Of a DNA stretch of 17,172 bases, positions 1 through 8,529 are shown in pieces. Where the stretch lies: contig JADDQT010000003.1 of the NCBI GenBank assembly GCA_016781225.1, forward strand, positions 1 to 17,172, in the 5' to 3' direction. The notes under the pieces were generated by a model. That model saw nothing but the letters and a program-made list of their open reading frames with translations, ran no database searches and was not told the origin of the DNA. The stretch is from Actinomycetota bacterium (GTDB lineage Bacteria; Actinomycetota; Acidimicrobiia; Acidimicrobiales; GCA-2861595). Both the position numbers and the translations under genes were made by a program. Positions within the stretch are counted from its first letter, which is position 1, and each line of letters begins with the position of its first letter.

Positions 1-153
1 GCCACGGTGCAGATGCCGAGGGGGATTCCCGTGGCCACCGTTGCCGTCGACGGCGCGGCCAACGCCGGGATCCTGGTGGCCGAGATGCTGTCGGTCGCCG
101 ACGAAGAGATGGCCGGCAAGCTGGACCGCTTCCGCGCCGAGGGCGCCCGATGA
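1..153 (+). CDS. purE: N5-carboxyaminoimidazole ribonucleotide mutase PurE, C-terminal end only
   Basis: Only the last 50 codons are in the window; the start lies to the left. The segment VQMPRGIPVATVAVDGAANA, followed by GILVAEML, is the C-terminal core and last helix typical of PurE, which moves the carboxyl group of N5-CAIR to give CAIR in de novo purine synthesis. The catalytic N-terminal half cannot be seen, so class I membership is inferred from the tail and from the neighbour. The stop TGA overlaps the ATG of purB (ATGA at 150-153), which indicates one transcript and coupled translation. Confidence 0.9.
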   Translation, partial: ATVQMPRGIPVATVAVDGAANAGILVAEMLSVADEEMAGKLDRFRAEGAR

Positions 154-1454
154 TCCCTCGCTACTCGCTGCCGGAGATGGCCGAGCTCTGGAGCGACGAG
201 GTGCGCTACGCCACCTGGCTGGAGATCGAGCTGCTGGCCGTCGAGGCCTGGTCCCAACTGGGCCGGGTGCCGGCCGACGTCGCACGCACGGTGCGGGAGC
301 GGGCGCCGATGGTCTCCGCCGACTTCGTACGGGCCGTGTCCGAGCGCGAAGCGGTCACCGACCACGACGTCGCCGCATTCGTGGACGTGGTCCAAGAGGC
401 CATCGGGCACCCGGAGGGGAGTTGGGTGCACTACGGGCTCACGTCCTACGACGTGGTGGACACCGCCCTGTCGGCAAGGCTCGTGAAGTCCACGGACCTG
501 CTGGTGGAGGCCAGCACCTCGCTGGTGGCGGCGCTCAAGAGCCGGGCCCTCGAGGAGCGCCATACGGCCATGGTGGGGCGCACCCACGGCATGTACGCCG
601 AGCCCATCACCTTCGGTGCCAAGCTGGCCCTCTGGTGCCTCCAGGCCGACCGGGATCGCCGGCGTCTCCTCGCCGCCCGCCGAGCGGTTGCCGTGGGCAA
701 GCTCTCGGGTGCGGTGGGCGCCTATGGCACCATCGACCCCGAGGTGGAGGCCCGGGTGTGCAGCCGACTCGGGCTCCAACCGGTGCCCGCCACCCAGGTC
801 ATCGCCCGTGACCGCCACGCAGAGTACCTGTGGGCCTGCGCGTCGGTGGGCGCTGGCGTGGAGGCGTTCGCCACTGAGGTCCGCCACCTCCAGCGCAGCG
901 AGGTGGGCGAGGTCCACGAGCCCTTCGCCAAGGGCCAGAAGGGATCCTCGGCCATGCCCCACAAGCGCAACCCAGTGATCTGCGAGCGCCTCACGGGTCT
1001 GGGCCGGCTGCTCCGTGGATACCTGGGCGCCGGCCTGGAGGACGTGGCCCTCTGGCACGAGCGGGACATCTCGCACTCCTCGGTGGAACGCGTGGCCCTC
1101 CCCGACGCCAGCCACCTGGCGTACTACTCCCTGCGCAAGATGGCCACGGTGGTCGAGGGGCTGGAGGTCGACGCCCGGCGCATGGCCGAGAACCTCGAGC
1201 GCTCCCATGGCCTGGTGTTCAGCCAGCCCGTCCTGCTGGCCCTCGTCGGCTCCGGCCTGGACCGGGACACCGCCTACCGGATCGTCCAGCGCAACGCCAT
1301 GGCCGCATGGAGCCAGGGCAAGGACCTTCGCACCATGCTCGAGGCCGATCCCGACGTGGTGCTGGAGGCGGAGGTCCTCGACGAGGCCTTCGACCTCGAG
1401 CGCTCACTGCGCCACACGGGTCGCATCTTCGAGCAGCTGGAGGCGGTCGAGTGA
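150..1454 (+). CDS. purB: Adenylosuccinate lyase PurB
   Basis: A 434-residue protein of the fumarase/aspartase superfamily. It splits SAICAR into AICAR plus fumarate and adenylosuccinate into AMP plus fumarate, acting as a cytosolic homotetramer. Visible motifs are TDHDV (about residues 70-74), the GRTHG histidine segment (143-147), and the superfamily signature GSSAMPHKRNP (about 265-275) that carries the flexible catalytic serine loop. The length matches bacterial PurB of the Bacillus/actinobacterial type. The ATG at 150 lies in the purE stop (ATGA) and the stop TGA overlaps the GTG of purC (GTGA), so its expression is tied to both neighbours. Confidence 0.97.
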   Translation: MIPRYSLPEMAELWSDEVRYATWLEIELLAVEAWSQLGRVPADVARTVRERAPMVSADFVRAVSEREAVTDHDVAAFVDVVQEAIGHPEGSWVHYGLTSYDVVDTALSARLVKSTDLLVEASTSLVAALKSRALEERHTAMVGRTHGMYAEPITFGAKLALWCLQADRDRRRLLAARRAVAVGKLSGAVGAYGTIDPEVEARVCSRLGLQPVPATQVIARDRHAEYLWACASVGAGVEAFATEVRHLQRSEVGEVHEPFAKGQKGSSAMPHKRNPVICERLTGLGRLLRGYLGAGLEDVALWHERDISHSSVERVALPDASHLAYYSLRKMATVVEGLEVDARRMAENLERSHGLVFSQPVLLALVGSGLDRDTAYRIVQRNAMAAWSQGKDLRTMLEADPDVVLEAEVLDEAFDLERSLRHTGRIFEQLEAVE

Positions 1455-2338
1455 GGCCACTGTCAAAGGTGCGCACGGGAAAGGTGCGCGACATCTTCGA
1501 CGCCGGGGACGGCAACCTGCTGATGGTCACCTCGGACCGCATCTCGGCGTTCGACGTGGTGATGGGCGAGCCCATCCCGGACAAGGGCAGGTGCCTCACG
1601 GCCATGACCGCGTTCTGGGTCGAGCAGCTGGCCGACGTGGCCCCCAACCACCTGGTGTCGGTAGACCCCGCCGACTTCCCGGAGGCAGCCTCCGAGATCG
1701 GCGACACCGCCGGCCGCACCATGCTGGTCCGCCGGGCCGACATGTTGAGCATCGAGTGCATCGTGCGGGGCTACCTGTCGGGCTCGGCGTGGAAGGAGTA
1801 CCGAGCCCGCGGCACGGTGCACGGCGAGCCCGTGGCGCCCGGGCTCGAGGAGTCGGCGCAGCTTCCCGAGCCGGTGTTCACGCCCTCCACCAAGGCCGAG
1901 TCGGGCCACGACGAGAACATCTCCTTCGCTCGAGCCTGTGAGTTGGTGGGCACCGACGTGGCCGGAGCCGCCCGGGAAGTGAGCCTGACCTGCTACGCCC
2001 GGGCCTCGGCATGGGCCGCAGATCGGGGGATCATCCTTGCCGACACCAAGTTCGAGCTCGGCTTCATAGACGGCGAGCTCTCCATATGCGACGAGGTCCT
2101 CACGCCCGACTCCTCCCGCTTCTGGCCGGCGGACCAATGGCGGCCCGGCACCACCCCGCCCTCGTTCGACAAGCAACCGCTCCGGGACTGGCTCGAGCAG
2201 AGCGGCTGGGACAAGTCCCCGCCCCCACCATCGCTGCCGCCCGACGTCGTCGACTCCACGCGGCAGCGCTACGTCGAGGGCTACGAGCGAATCACCGCAA
2301 AGCCATTCTCGGAGTGGTACGGGGTGGCCCGCCCGTGA
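1451..2338 (+). CDS. purC: Phosphoribosylaminoimidazole-succinocarboxamide synthase PurC
   Basis: A 295-residue SAICAR synthetase, which condenses CAIR with aspartate using ATP. From the GTG start the protein opens with a KVRTGKVRDIF strand, then the SDRISAFD signature (residues 28-35), ECIVRGYLSGSAWKEY (about 102-117), and the substrate-binding PVFTPSTKAE...GHDENIS segment (about 141-157). An ATG further upstream (1307) is in frame, but it would add 48 residues of purB shadow sequence. GTG at 1451 overlaps the purB stop (GTGA) and places the N-terminus where the family begins. The stop TGA in turn overlaps the GTG of purS. Confidence 0.96.
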   Translation: MRPLSKVRTGKVRDIFDAGDGNLLMVTSDRISAFDVVMGEPIPDKGRCLTAMTAFWVEQLADVAPNHLVSVDPADFPEAASEIGDTAGRTMLVRRADMLSIECIVRGYLSGSAWKEYRARGTVHGEPVAPGLEESAQLPEPVFTPSTKAESGHDENISFARACELVGTDVAGAAREVSLTCYARASAWAADRGIILADTKFELGFIDGELSICDEVLTPDSSRFWPADQWRPGTTPPSFDKQPLRDWLEQSGWDKSPPPPSLPPDVVDSTRQRYVEGYERITAKPFSEWYGVARP

Positions 2339-2604
2339 CCACGTTCGACGTGCTGGTGGAGGTCCGGCTCCGGCCCGGCATCGCCGACCCGGAGGGAGCC
2401 ACCGTCGAGAGGGCCCTGCCGGCGCTGGGCTTCGGTGGTGTCCGCGGGGTGCGCATGGGCAAGGCCATCCGCTTCGAGGTCGAGGCCGCCAGCGCCGAGG
2501 AAGCCCGCCGGACGGCCGAGGAGCTCTGCCGGCGCCTGCTCACCAACCCGGTGATCGAGGACGCGGTCATAGAGGTGTCGCCGCCCGTCCGGCAGGCCAC
2601 ATGA
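2335..2604 (+). CDS. purS: Phosphoribosylformylglycinamidine synthase subunit PurS
   Basis: An 89-residue protein starting at a GTG that overlaps the purC stop (GTGA). It has the PurS layout: an N-terminal strand FDVLVEVRLRPGIADPEG, a middle segment of the form V.GVRMGKAIRFEVEA, and a C-terminal AEELCRRLLTNPVIEDAVIE helix-strand. PurS is the small dimeric partner that bridges PurL and PurQ in the three-subunit FGAM synthase of Gram-positive bacteria and archaea. Its presence fits the short purL and separate purQ nearby. An upstream in-frame ATG (2011) would run inside purC and is rejected. Confidence 0.93.
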   Translation: MTTFDVLVEVRLRPGIADPEGATVERALPALGFGGVRGVRMGKAIRFEVEAASAEEARRTAEELCRRLLTNPVIEDAVIEVSPPVRQAT

Positions 2605-2624
2605 CCGCCCGGCGTGCAGACCGT

Positions 2625-2707
2625 CGGAACTACCGGGCATGTTCGTCTTCTCCGCTTCCAGCGATGATCAGAATGTTCGCCTTCGGCGAACATGCCCGGT
2701 AGTTCCG
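2625..2707. repeat. Perfect 21-bp inverted repeat with nested hairpin before purQ
   Basis: The arms 2625-2645 and 2687-2707 are perfect reverse complements over 21 bases and enclose 41 bases. Inside, 2673-2681 and 2685-2693 form a second perfect 9-bp hairpin around a TTC loop. The right arm of this inner hairpin shares seven bases with the right arm of the outer stem, so the two folds compete. The outer stem ends one base before the purQ ATG at 2709, and no clear Shine-Dalgarno sequence is visible there. It could be a translational or attenuation switch for purQ, or a small dispersed repeat (REP/MITE-like) that landed in the operon. The sequence alone does not decide. Confidence 0.85.
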
Positions 2708-2708
2708 C

Positions 2709-3383
2709 ATGGCTGCCCGGGTCGGCGTGGTGCTCTTCCCGGGCTCCAACTGTGAGCACGACGTGGTGGAGGCGGTGGAGGCCCTCGGCGCCGAGGCCGA
2801 CATCGTCTGGCACGCCAAAAGCGCCCTCCCCGACGTGGACGCCGTCGTCCTTCCCGGCGGGTTCGCCCACGGCGACTACCTGCGCCCCGGCGCCGTGGCC
2901 CGTTTCTCGCCGGTGATGAGCGCGGTCGGCGATTTCGTCGCCGACGGGGGACCCGTTGTCGGAATCTGCAATGGCTTCCAAGTGCTCACCGAGGCCGGCC
3001 TTCTTCCCGGCGCGCTGCAGAAGAACAGCGGGCTCAAGTTCCTCTGCACCATGGTGAGCGTTCGGGTGGAGACGGCCAATTCGGTCCTCACCTCGGCGGC
3101 GGAGACCGGCCAGGTGCTTCGCATCCCCATCAATCACTTCGAGGGCAATTACACCTGCCCCGCCGAAACCCTCGCCGAGCTACGCGACCAGGACCGGGTG
3201 GTGCTTCGTTACGTCGACAACCCCAACGGCTCCACGGACTCCATCGCCGGCGTCTGCAATGAAGGACGAAACGTGGTCGGCCTCATGCCCCATCCGGAGC
3301 GAGCCAGCGATCCCCTGCTCGGGTCCGAGGACGGACGGGTCCTGCTGCGCTCACTGCTGGCGCACGTTCCCGCCCTGCGCTAG
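2709..3383 (+). CDS. purQ: Phosphoribosylformylglycinamidine synthase subunit PurQ (glutaminase)
   Basis: A 224-residue class I glutamine amidotransferase that releases ammonia for PurL in the PurLQS complex. It starts with the family's VGVVLFPGSNCEHDV strand, has the nucleophile elbow GICNGFQ with Cys87, and the catalytic His195/Glu197 in MPHPER. The length is normal. It follows purS after a 104-bp gap holding an inverted repeat, unlike the overlapping genes before it. There is no strong ribosome-binding site in front of the ATG. The stop TAG (3381-3383) shares bases with the stop of the convergent minus-strand gene: CTAG serves both strands. Confidence 0.95.
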   Translation: MAARVGVVLFPGSNCEHDVVEAVEALGAEADIVWHAKSALPDVDAVVLPGGFAHGDYLRPGAVARFSPVMSAVGDFVADGGPVVGICNGFQVLTEAGLLPGALQKNSGLKFLCTMVSVRVETANSVLTSAAETGQVLRIPINHFEGNYTCPAETLAELRDQDRVVLRYVDNPNGSTDSIAGVCNEGRNVVGLMPHPERASDPLLGSEDGRVLLRSLLAHVPALR

Positions 3384-3808
3384 CTGTCGCTGCTGCCCCT
3401 GCGTATCCCTGCTCGCCTGAGAACTCCAGGGTCGACGCCCTGTTCCCGCCACGTGGCATAGGTGATGCCCTTGCGCTCGCCGTACGCCTTGGCCGCCTGC
3501 ACGAAGTCCTCCTCGAGCTGGGCGACGTCGACGCCATTGGACTTGGCTTCCAGCTCGGCCTGTAGATCTCGGCGCTCCTGCCGCAGCTGAAGGCGGGTAA
3601 GAGGGTCGGCTGCTTCCAGCCTGGACTCGATGTCGTCGAGCCGCTTCTGAATGGATTCCGGCGTGCGCTTGCGGCCACGTTTTGGGCGATGAGCCTCGAG
3701 GGCGTCGAGGTACCGGCGCACCGCCCGGCCCTGCTCCCTTCCCTGGGCGAGGGCGTCCTTGTGCTCCTGCGTCATCGGTGATTTGGTCCGCTTGGTCCGG
3801 GGTGCCAT
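3380..3808 (-). CDS. Conserved hypothetical protein, basic N-terminus and coiled coil
   Basis: A 142-residue protein read from the minus strand between purQ and purL. I chose ATG at 3808 (MAPRTKRTKS...), because the longer in-frame extension to 4021 runs into purL coding sequence. The N-terminal 50 residues are rich in Lys/Arg (PKRGRKRTP at about 42-50). Residues of about 52-90 look like a charged helical hairpin (ESIQKRLDDIESRLEAADPL, then an LQLRQERRDLQAELEA stretch). The C-terminus GERKGITYATWREQGVDPGVLRRAGI looks like a small helix-turn-helix-like domain. From memory, similar proteins are common in actinobacteria without an assigned function; a DNA-associated role is only inferred from the charge and C-terminal pattern. 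It converges on purQ with a shared CTAG stop. Confidence 0.75.
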   Translation of the reverse strand: MAPRTKRTKSPMTQEHKDALAQGREQGRAVRRYLDALEAHRPKRGRKRTPESIQKRLDDIESRLEAADPLTRLQLRQERRDLQAELEAKSNGVDVAQLEEDFVQAAKAYGERKGITYATWREQGVDPGVLRRAGIRRGSSDS

Positions 3809-3920
3809 TCCTGAATTGTGGACCAACGGGGGCCGAACATTCAAGTTGAGGGCGGGTTCCCTTTGCAATATGAGCCGGCGCATGCATTTCTGGACCACCT
3901 CGCGCTTGTACGGTGGGGCC

Positions 3921-6152
<2,232 letters not shown>

Positions 6153-6186
6153 TACAGCCACCCTGCCCACGGAAGGGCTTCTGGTA

Positions 6187-6214
6187 GCAAGCCGACACGG
6201 AAAGCGGGCTTTGC
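6187..6214 (+). terminator. Possible hairpin terminator after purL
   Basis: GCAAGCC (6187-6193) can pair with GGCTTTGC (6207-6214) with one bulged T, 35 bases after the purL stop. There is only a short T run, so termination would be weak. The last two bases coincide with the left end of the adjoining insertion sequence, so the structure may partly be an accident of the insertion. Confidence 0.25.
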
Positions 6215-6237
6215 ACCTAAGAGGCCGCGCGGATAGG
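6213..6237 (+). repeat. Left terminal inverted repeat of the IS
   Basis: A 25-base end that matches the reverse complement of 7166-7189 apart from one gap and about four mismatches. The innermost 11 bases GCGCGGATAGG are identical in both ends. Confidence 0.7.
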
Positions 6238-6244
6238 TGACCAT

Positions 6245-6308
6245 CCACCGGTCGTCGTGATGGCCCGGATTTGATTCCGGGTGCATCCCAACAACGACGA
6301 CACGGTGG
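6245..6308 (+). promoter_or_regulatory. Stem-loop in the IS leader overlapping the transposase ribosome-binding site
   Basis: The segment 6245-6258 pairs with 6294-6308 over 14 bp with one bulged A (6302). A second hairpin, CCCGGA (6264-6269) with TCCGGG (6276-6281), is nested in the loop. The 3' side of the outer stem includes GGTGG, the first part of the GGTGGAGG Shine-Dalgarno-like stretch in front of the transposase ATG at 6324. A transcript entering from purL would fold this stem and hide the site. Protection of transposase genes against read-through by such stems is known from IS10-type elements; its use here is inference. Confidence 0.55.
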
Positions 6309-6323
6309 AGGTCTCCCAGCATC

Positions 6324-7160
6324 ATGCGCGCGCTCGACCCCGAAGTGGTAGACGCAGTTTGGCAAGCGGTTTCCCCGCTGGTTCCGAGGCCAGCTGAGAC
6401 GCACCCGCTCGGCTGTCATCGGCCTCGGATCTCGGACCGGGTGTGCTTTGAGGCAATTCTGATCCGTCTTGCCACTGGTTGCTCTTGGGTGGACGCTGAG
6501 CGTCTCATGGGTGCGAAGGTGTCGGATACCACCCTTCGAGGCCGACGCGACGAGTGGGTGGCGGCGGGAGTCTTCGATCACGTCGTCACCGAGGCGCTCG
6601 GCGCCTATGACCGCATCATCGGCTTCGACTTGAGCGAGTGCTCGGTCGACGGCAGCCAGCACAAAGCTCCGGTGGGAGGAGAAGGCACCGGCGCGAACCC
6701 TACTGATAGAGGCAAATCCGGCTGGAAGTGGTCGCTGTTCACTGATCGCAACGGCATACCGATCGGATGGGCCAGCGACGGCGCCAACCGCCACGACACC
6801 GTCCTGCTGGGACCCACCCTGGACTCCGTCGTCGAGCGGGGGCTCCTCGTCGAGACCGAAACCCTCCACCTCGATTGAGGCTATGACAACGGCGTCGTAC
6901 GAGGCCTCATCGCCGAGCTTGGGATCGAGGATCTCATCTGCTCCAAGCGGCGCAAGACCGGGACGGCGGGAGGCAAGAAGCTCGTGCCACTCGGGATGCG
7001 CTGGCCCGTCGAGCGCACCAACTCCTGGCTGTCGAACTTCGGTCAGCTCCGGCGCAACACCGACCGGTGCAGCGCCCATCGTCTTGCTCAAATGGCGCTG
7101 GCGGTCGTCTTTCTACTGACCGCCAAGCTCATCGACTGGCGGAGCCGCTGGAGCCCATGA
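6324..7160 (+). pseudogene. IS5-family DDE transposase with internal stop codon
   Basis: The frame runs 278 codons from ATG 6324 to TGA 7158-7160 but is interrupted by TGA at 6876-6878 (codon 185). The N-terminal part has the IS5-type helical domain with DRVCFEAILIRLATGCSW (about 38-55), and the first catalytic Asp is Asp109 in SVDGSQHK. The second is Asp184 in LHLD-stop-GYDNG, where the family normally has an Arg before GYD, so one C-to-T change (CGA to TGA) explains the stop. The third is Glu230 in WPVERTNSWL. Beyond the stop the protein is intact and still in frame, so the damage looks recent. It would make a 184-residue truncated protein without the third acid residue, unless the stop is read through. 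Confidence 0.85.
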
Positions 7161-7165
7161 GCATG

Positions 7166-7189
7166 CCTATCCGCGCAAGCTCTAAGTGC
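7166..7189 (-). repeat. Right terminal inverted repeat of the IS
   Basis: A 24-base right end beginning CCTATCCGCGC and ending GTGC, inverted relative to 6213-6237. It starts five bases after the transposase stop codon, as expected for a compact insertion sequence. Confidence 0.7.
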
Positions 7190-7315
7190 CCTCCTCCACA
7201 GAGCCGGCCCGCTGTTCCAGAAGGACGGTGGCTGACAACAGAGTGTTAGACACGGAGTTGTAATTCCAGTTGAGGTGTAGGTCCGGTGCACAGCACCCAC
7301 GCATCCATCAACTGC

Positions 7316-7321
7316 TACTGT
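7316..7321 (+). promoter_or_regulatory. Possible -10 element for the winged-helix-like gene
   Basis: TACTGT fits the loose actinobacterial -10 pattern TAnnnT and ends six bases before the ATG at 7328. That spacing would put the start of the transcript at or next to the start codon (leaderless mRNA). No clear -35 is visible, so the call is weak. Confidence 0.3.
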
Positions 7322-7327
7322 CGGCCC

Positions 7328-7849
7328 ATGATGATGGATGAGCCGATCGTGAGACAGATCGTCGGCGATCTGCGGAGTGAGTTGGCAGATGCGAAGGCCG
7401 ATCGCTTGGAAGCGGATCGTCGGGTCCGTGCCCTGACGAAGTTGATCGAGGGCTACGTGGACTTGTTCCCGAGTGTGGCAAAGCCAACGGACGCCCCGGC
7501 CATCGTCGGTGGTGGTGACATTGAGATCGACGAGGACAAGGATCGCCCTCGCGGCCAGGAGGCGGTGCGTCAAGTCATGGAAGGTTCGCCTGGTAAGTGG
7601 TGGACGGTAGGGGCGATGGTCTGGGAACTTGACCACCGAGGCTGGCTGCCCGATTCCGGGACTCCGGCTAACGCAGTACGAACGGCCATGGACCGTGTCG
7701 TGGTGAGCGAAGCCGCTGTCAAGAAGGACCGCGGCAAGAGCGGAGCCGTCGTTTACAGCTACCGGCCCTTCGAGCACGGATCGAACGGCAGCCAGCCTGT
7801 CCCCAACGACGTAGCTACTGCGGAAGAAGCGGAGGAGGTGGCGACCTAG
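7328..7849 (+). CDS. Hypothetical protein with coiled-coil N-terminus and winged-helix-like domain
   Basis: A 173-residue protein; I do not recognise a named family. The frame opens at 7286, but three tandem ATGs at 7328-7336 followed by DEPIVRQIVGDLRSELADA are the likelier start. Residues of about 5-45 form an acidic/basic helix of coiled-coil type (LRSELADAKADRLEADRRVR). After an acidic linker (IEIDEDKD), residues 76-147 read as a winged-helix-like unit: helix GQEAVRQVMEGSPGKWWTVG, helix AMVWELDHRGW, recognition-helix-like TPANAVRTAMDRVV, then a basic turn and a VVYSYRP strand. The last 25 residues are low complexity. It may be a small DNA-binding regulator of the accessory region, but nothing shows its target. 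It is located just right of the IS. Confidence 0.7.
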   Translation: MMMDEPIVRQIVGDLRSELADAKADRLEADRRVRALTKLIEGYVDLFPSVAKPTDAPAIVGGGDIEIDEDKDRPRGQEAVRQVMEGSPGKWWTVGAMVWELDHRGWLPDSGTPANAVRTAMDRVVVSEAAVKKDRGKSGAVVYSYRPFEHGSNGSQPVPNDVATAEEAEEVAT

Positions 7850-7864
7850 GAGGAGAACAGGTTC

Positions 7865-7909
7865 GGCCTTGGGGGGCTTATGGATTCGCGCCCACGCCCC
7901 CACAAGGCC
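7865..7909 (+). terminator. Long hairpin between the hypothetical gene and tRNA-Gln
   Basis: GGCCTTG plus a G-run and C (7865-7877) pairs with GCCCCC-A-CAAGGCC (7896-7909) with one bulged base, around an 18-base loop. It starts 15 bases after the stop at 7849 and ends five bases before the tRNA. No U tract follows, so it may be a factor-dependent terminator or a processing structure upstream of the tRNA rather than a classical intrinsic terminator. Confidence 0.5.
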
Positions 7910-7914
7910 TCCCG

Positions 7915-7988
7915 GCCGGTGTGGTGTAAGCAGGCAACACACGGTGCTCTGATCACCGAGACTGCCAGTTCGAACCTGGTCACCGGCA
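7915..7988 (+). tRNA. tRNA-Gln (anticodon CUG)
   Basis: The sequence folds as a full 74-nt cloverleaf. The acceptor GCCGGTG/CACCGGC is a perfect 7 bp. The D-arm is GTGT/ACAC with a 9-base loop containing GG. The anticodon stem CGGTG/CACCG carries loop CTCTGAT, with anticodon CTG at 7949-7951. The variable loop has five bases, and the T-arm GCCAG/CTGGT has loop TTCGAAC. The discriminator is A7988 and CCA is not encoded. The D-arm and anticodon loop resemble glutamine tRNAs. The acceptor starts G1-C72 with A73, whereas most bacterial tRNA-Gln have U1-A72 and G73, so the amino-acid identity rests on the anticodon. It lies within the accessory insert. Confidence 0.85.
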
Positions 7989-8007
7989 CGTTAGAAACAT
8001 CTTACTT

Positions 8008-8025
8008 CCTCGGACCCTTCCGAGG
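8008..8025 (+). terminator. Hairpin downstream of tRNA-Gln
   Basis: CCTCGGA (8008-8014) and TCCGAGG (8019-8025) form a 7-bp stem with a 4-base loop 20 bases after the tRNA end. The following sequence GACGTTCCTTT is only moderately T-rich. It is placed correctly to end the tRNA transcript. Confidence 0.5.
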
Positions 8026-8139
8026 GACGTTCCTTTAGGGAGACTTGCACTTTGGGCAGACCTTCGGCTCCTGCCCCTTCTCACTCGGAAGCCATTCGTC
8101 CTCGCACCGCTCTCAGCGGACCTGGAAGCTTCACCTACC

Positions 8140-8490
8140 TGCCGGGCTTGCAACCGCCACCGCGGCGACTTCCAAACTGCGGGAGGTGTCGGCCGACAAG
8201 GGCTACCTCACCAAGAACAACGCCGACGCCATCGAGCGTCTCGGCGCTACCCCCTAATTCCATCCAAGAGCAACACAGTCGGGCCCGCCGAGGCGATGCG
8301 ACGAGTTCCTGGAGCACTACCACCGGCGCTCCAACGTCCGAACCGTGTCGCCATGAAGAAGGCGAAGTTCAGCGACAACCTGCTGAGTAAGACCGAGGAT
8401 GCACACGTGAACGAGGTTCTGGGGAAGGTCATCGCCCACAACCTGTGCATGGTGATCCAGAGCTTCTACGAACTTGGCATCGAACCCTCA
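8140..8490 (+). pseudogene. Remnant of a DDE transposase, frameshifted
   Basis: Pieces of the C-terminal half of a transposase can be read in shifting frames. In one frame GLATATAATSKLREVSADKG, then YLTKNNADAIERLGATP, ends at TAA 8255-8257. In the next frame is LIPSKSNTVGP. Back in the first frame, from 8300, is DEFLEHYHRRSNV. The second frame resumes at 8353 with MKKAKFSDNLLSKTEDAH and a VNEVLGKVIAHNLCMVIQSF helix ending in YELGIEP. The order, with SADKGYL, an IP.KSN block, HYHRRSNVE-like and a KTxxAxVNEVL helix, is that of DDE transposases with a PFKSN motif. At least three frame changes and loss of the N-terminal half make it a dead fragment. The 140 bp before it hold nothing I recognise. 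Confidence 0.7.
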
Positions 8491-8529
8491 TTCCTCCCGG
8501 TACATAAGACCGAGCCCTTCGATCCGGGA

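Larger units (their letters stand above)
6213..7189 (+). mobile_element. IS5-like insertion sequence, about 977 bp
   Basis: Imperfect terminal inverted repeats at 6213-6237 and 7166-7189 both begin GCAC and end in an identical GCGCGGATAGG block. They flank a single DDE transposase frame (6324-7160) that almost fills the element, which is the layout and size of IS5-family elements. No convincing target-site duplication is visible next to GCAC on either side, so the exact ends could be a few bases off. It lies directly after purL in the same orientation, so purL read-through would enter it. The transposase has a nonsense codon, so the copy is probably immobile unless helped in trans. Confidence 0.75.

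Noticed and set aside
2673..2693. Possible LexA/SOS box from the GTTCG and CGAAC sequences before purQ
   Set aside because: The half-sites are in the wrong order: actinobacterial boxes read CGAAC-N4-GTTCG, while here GTTCG precedes CGAAC and they form a hairpin stem.
7964..7988. tRNA 3' end as an integration attachment site for the insert
   Set aside because: I found no second copy of the tRNA-Gln 3' sequence in the window and no integrase gene, so an att site cannot be supported.
8045..8257. Small intact gene at 8045-8257
   Set aside because: Its second half is a fragment of the decayed transposase and its first half matches nothing, so it is part of the pseudogene region.
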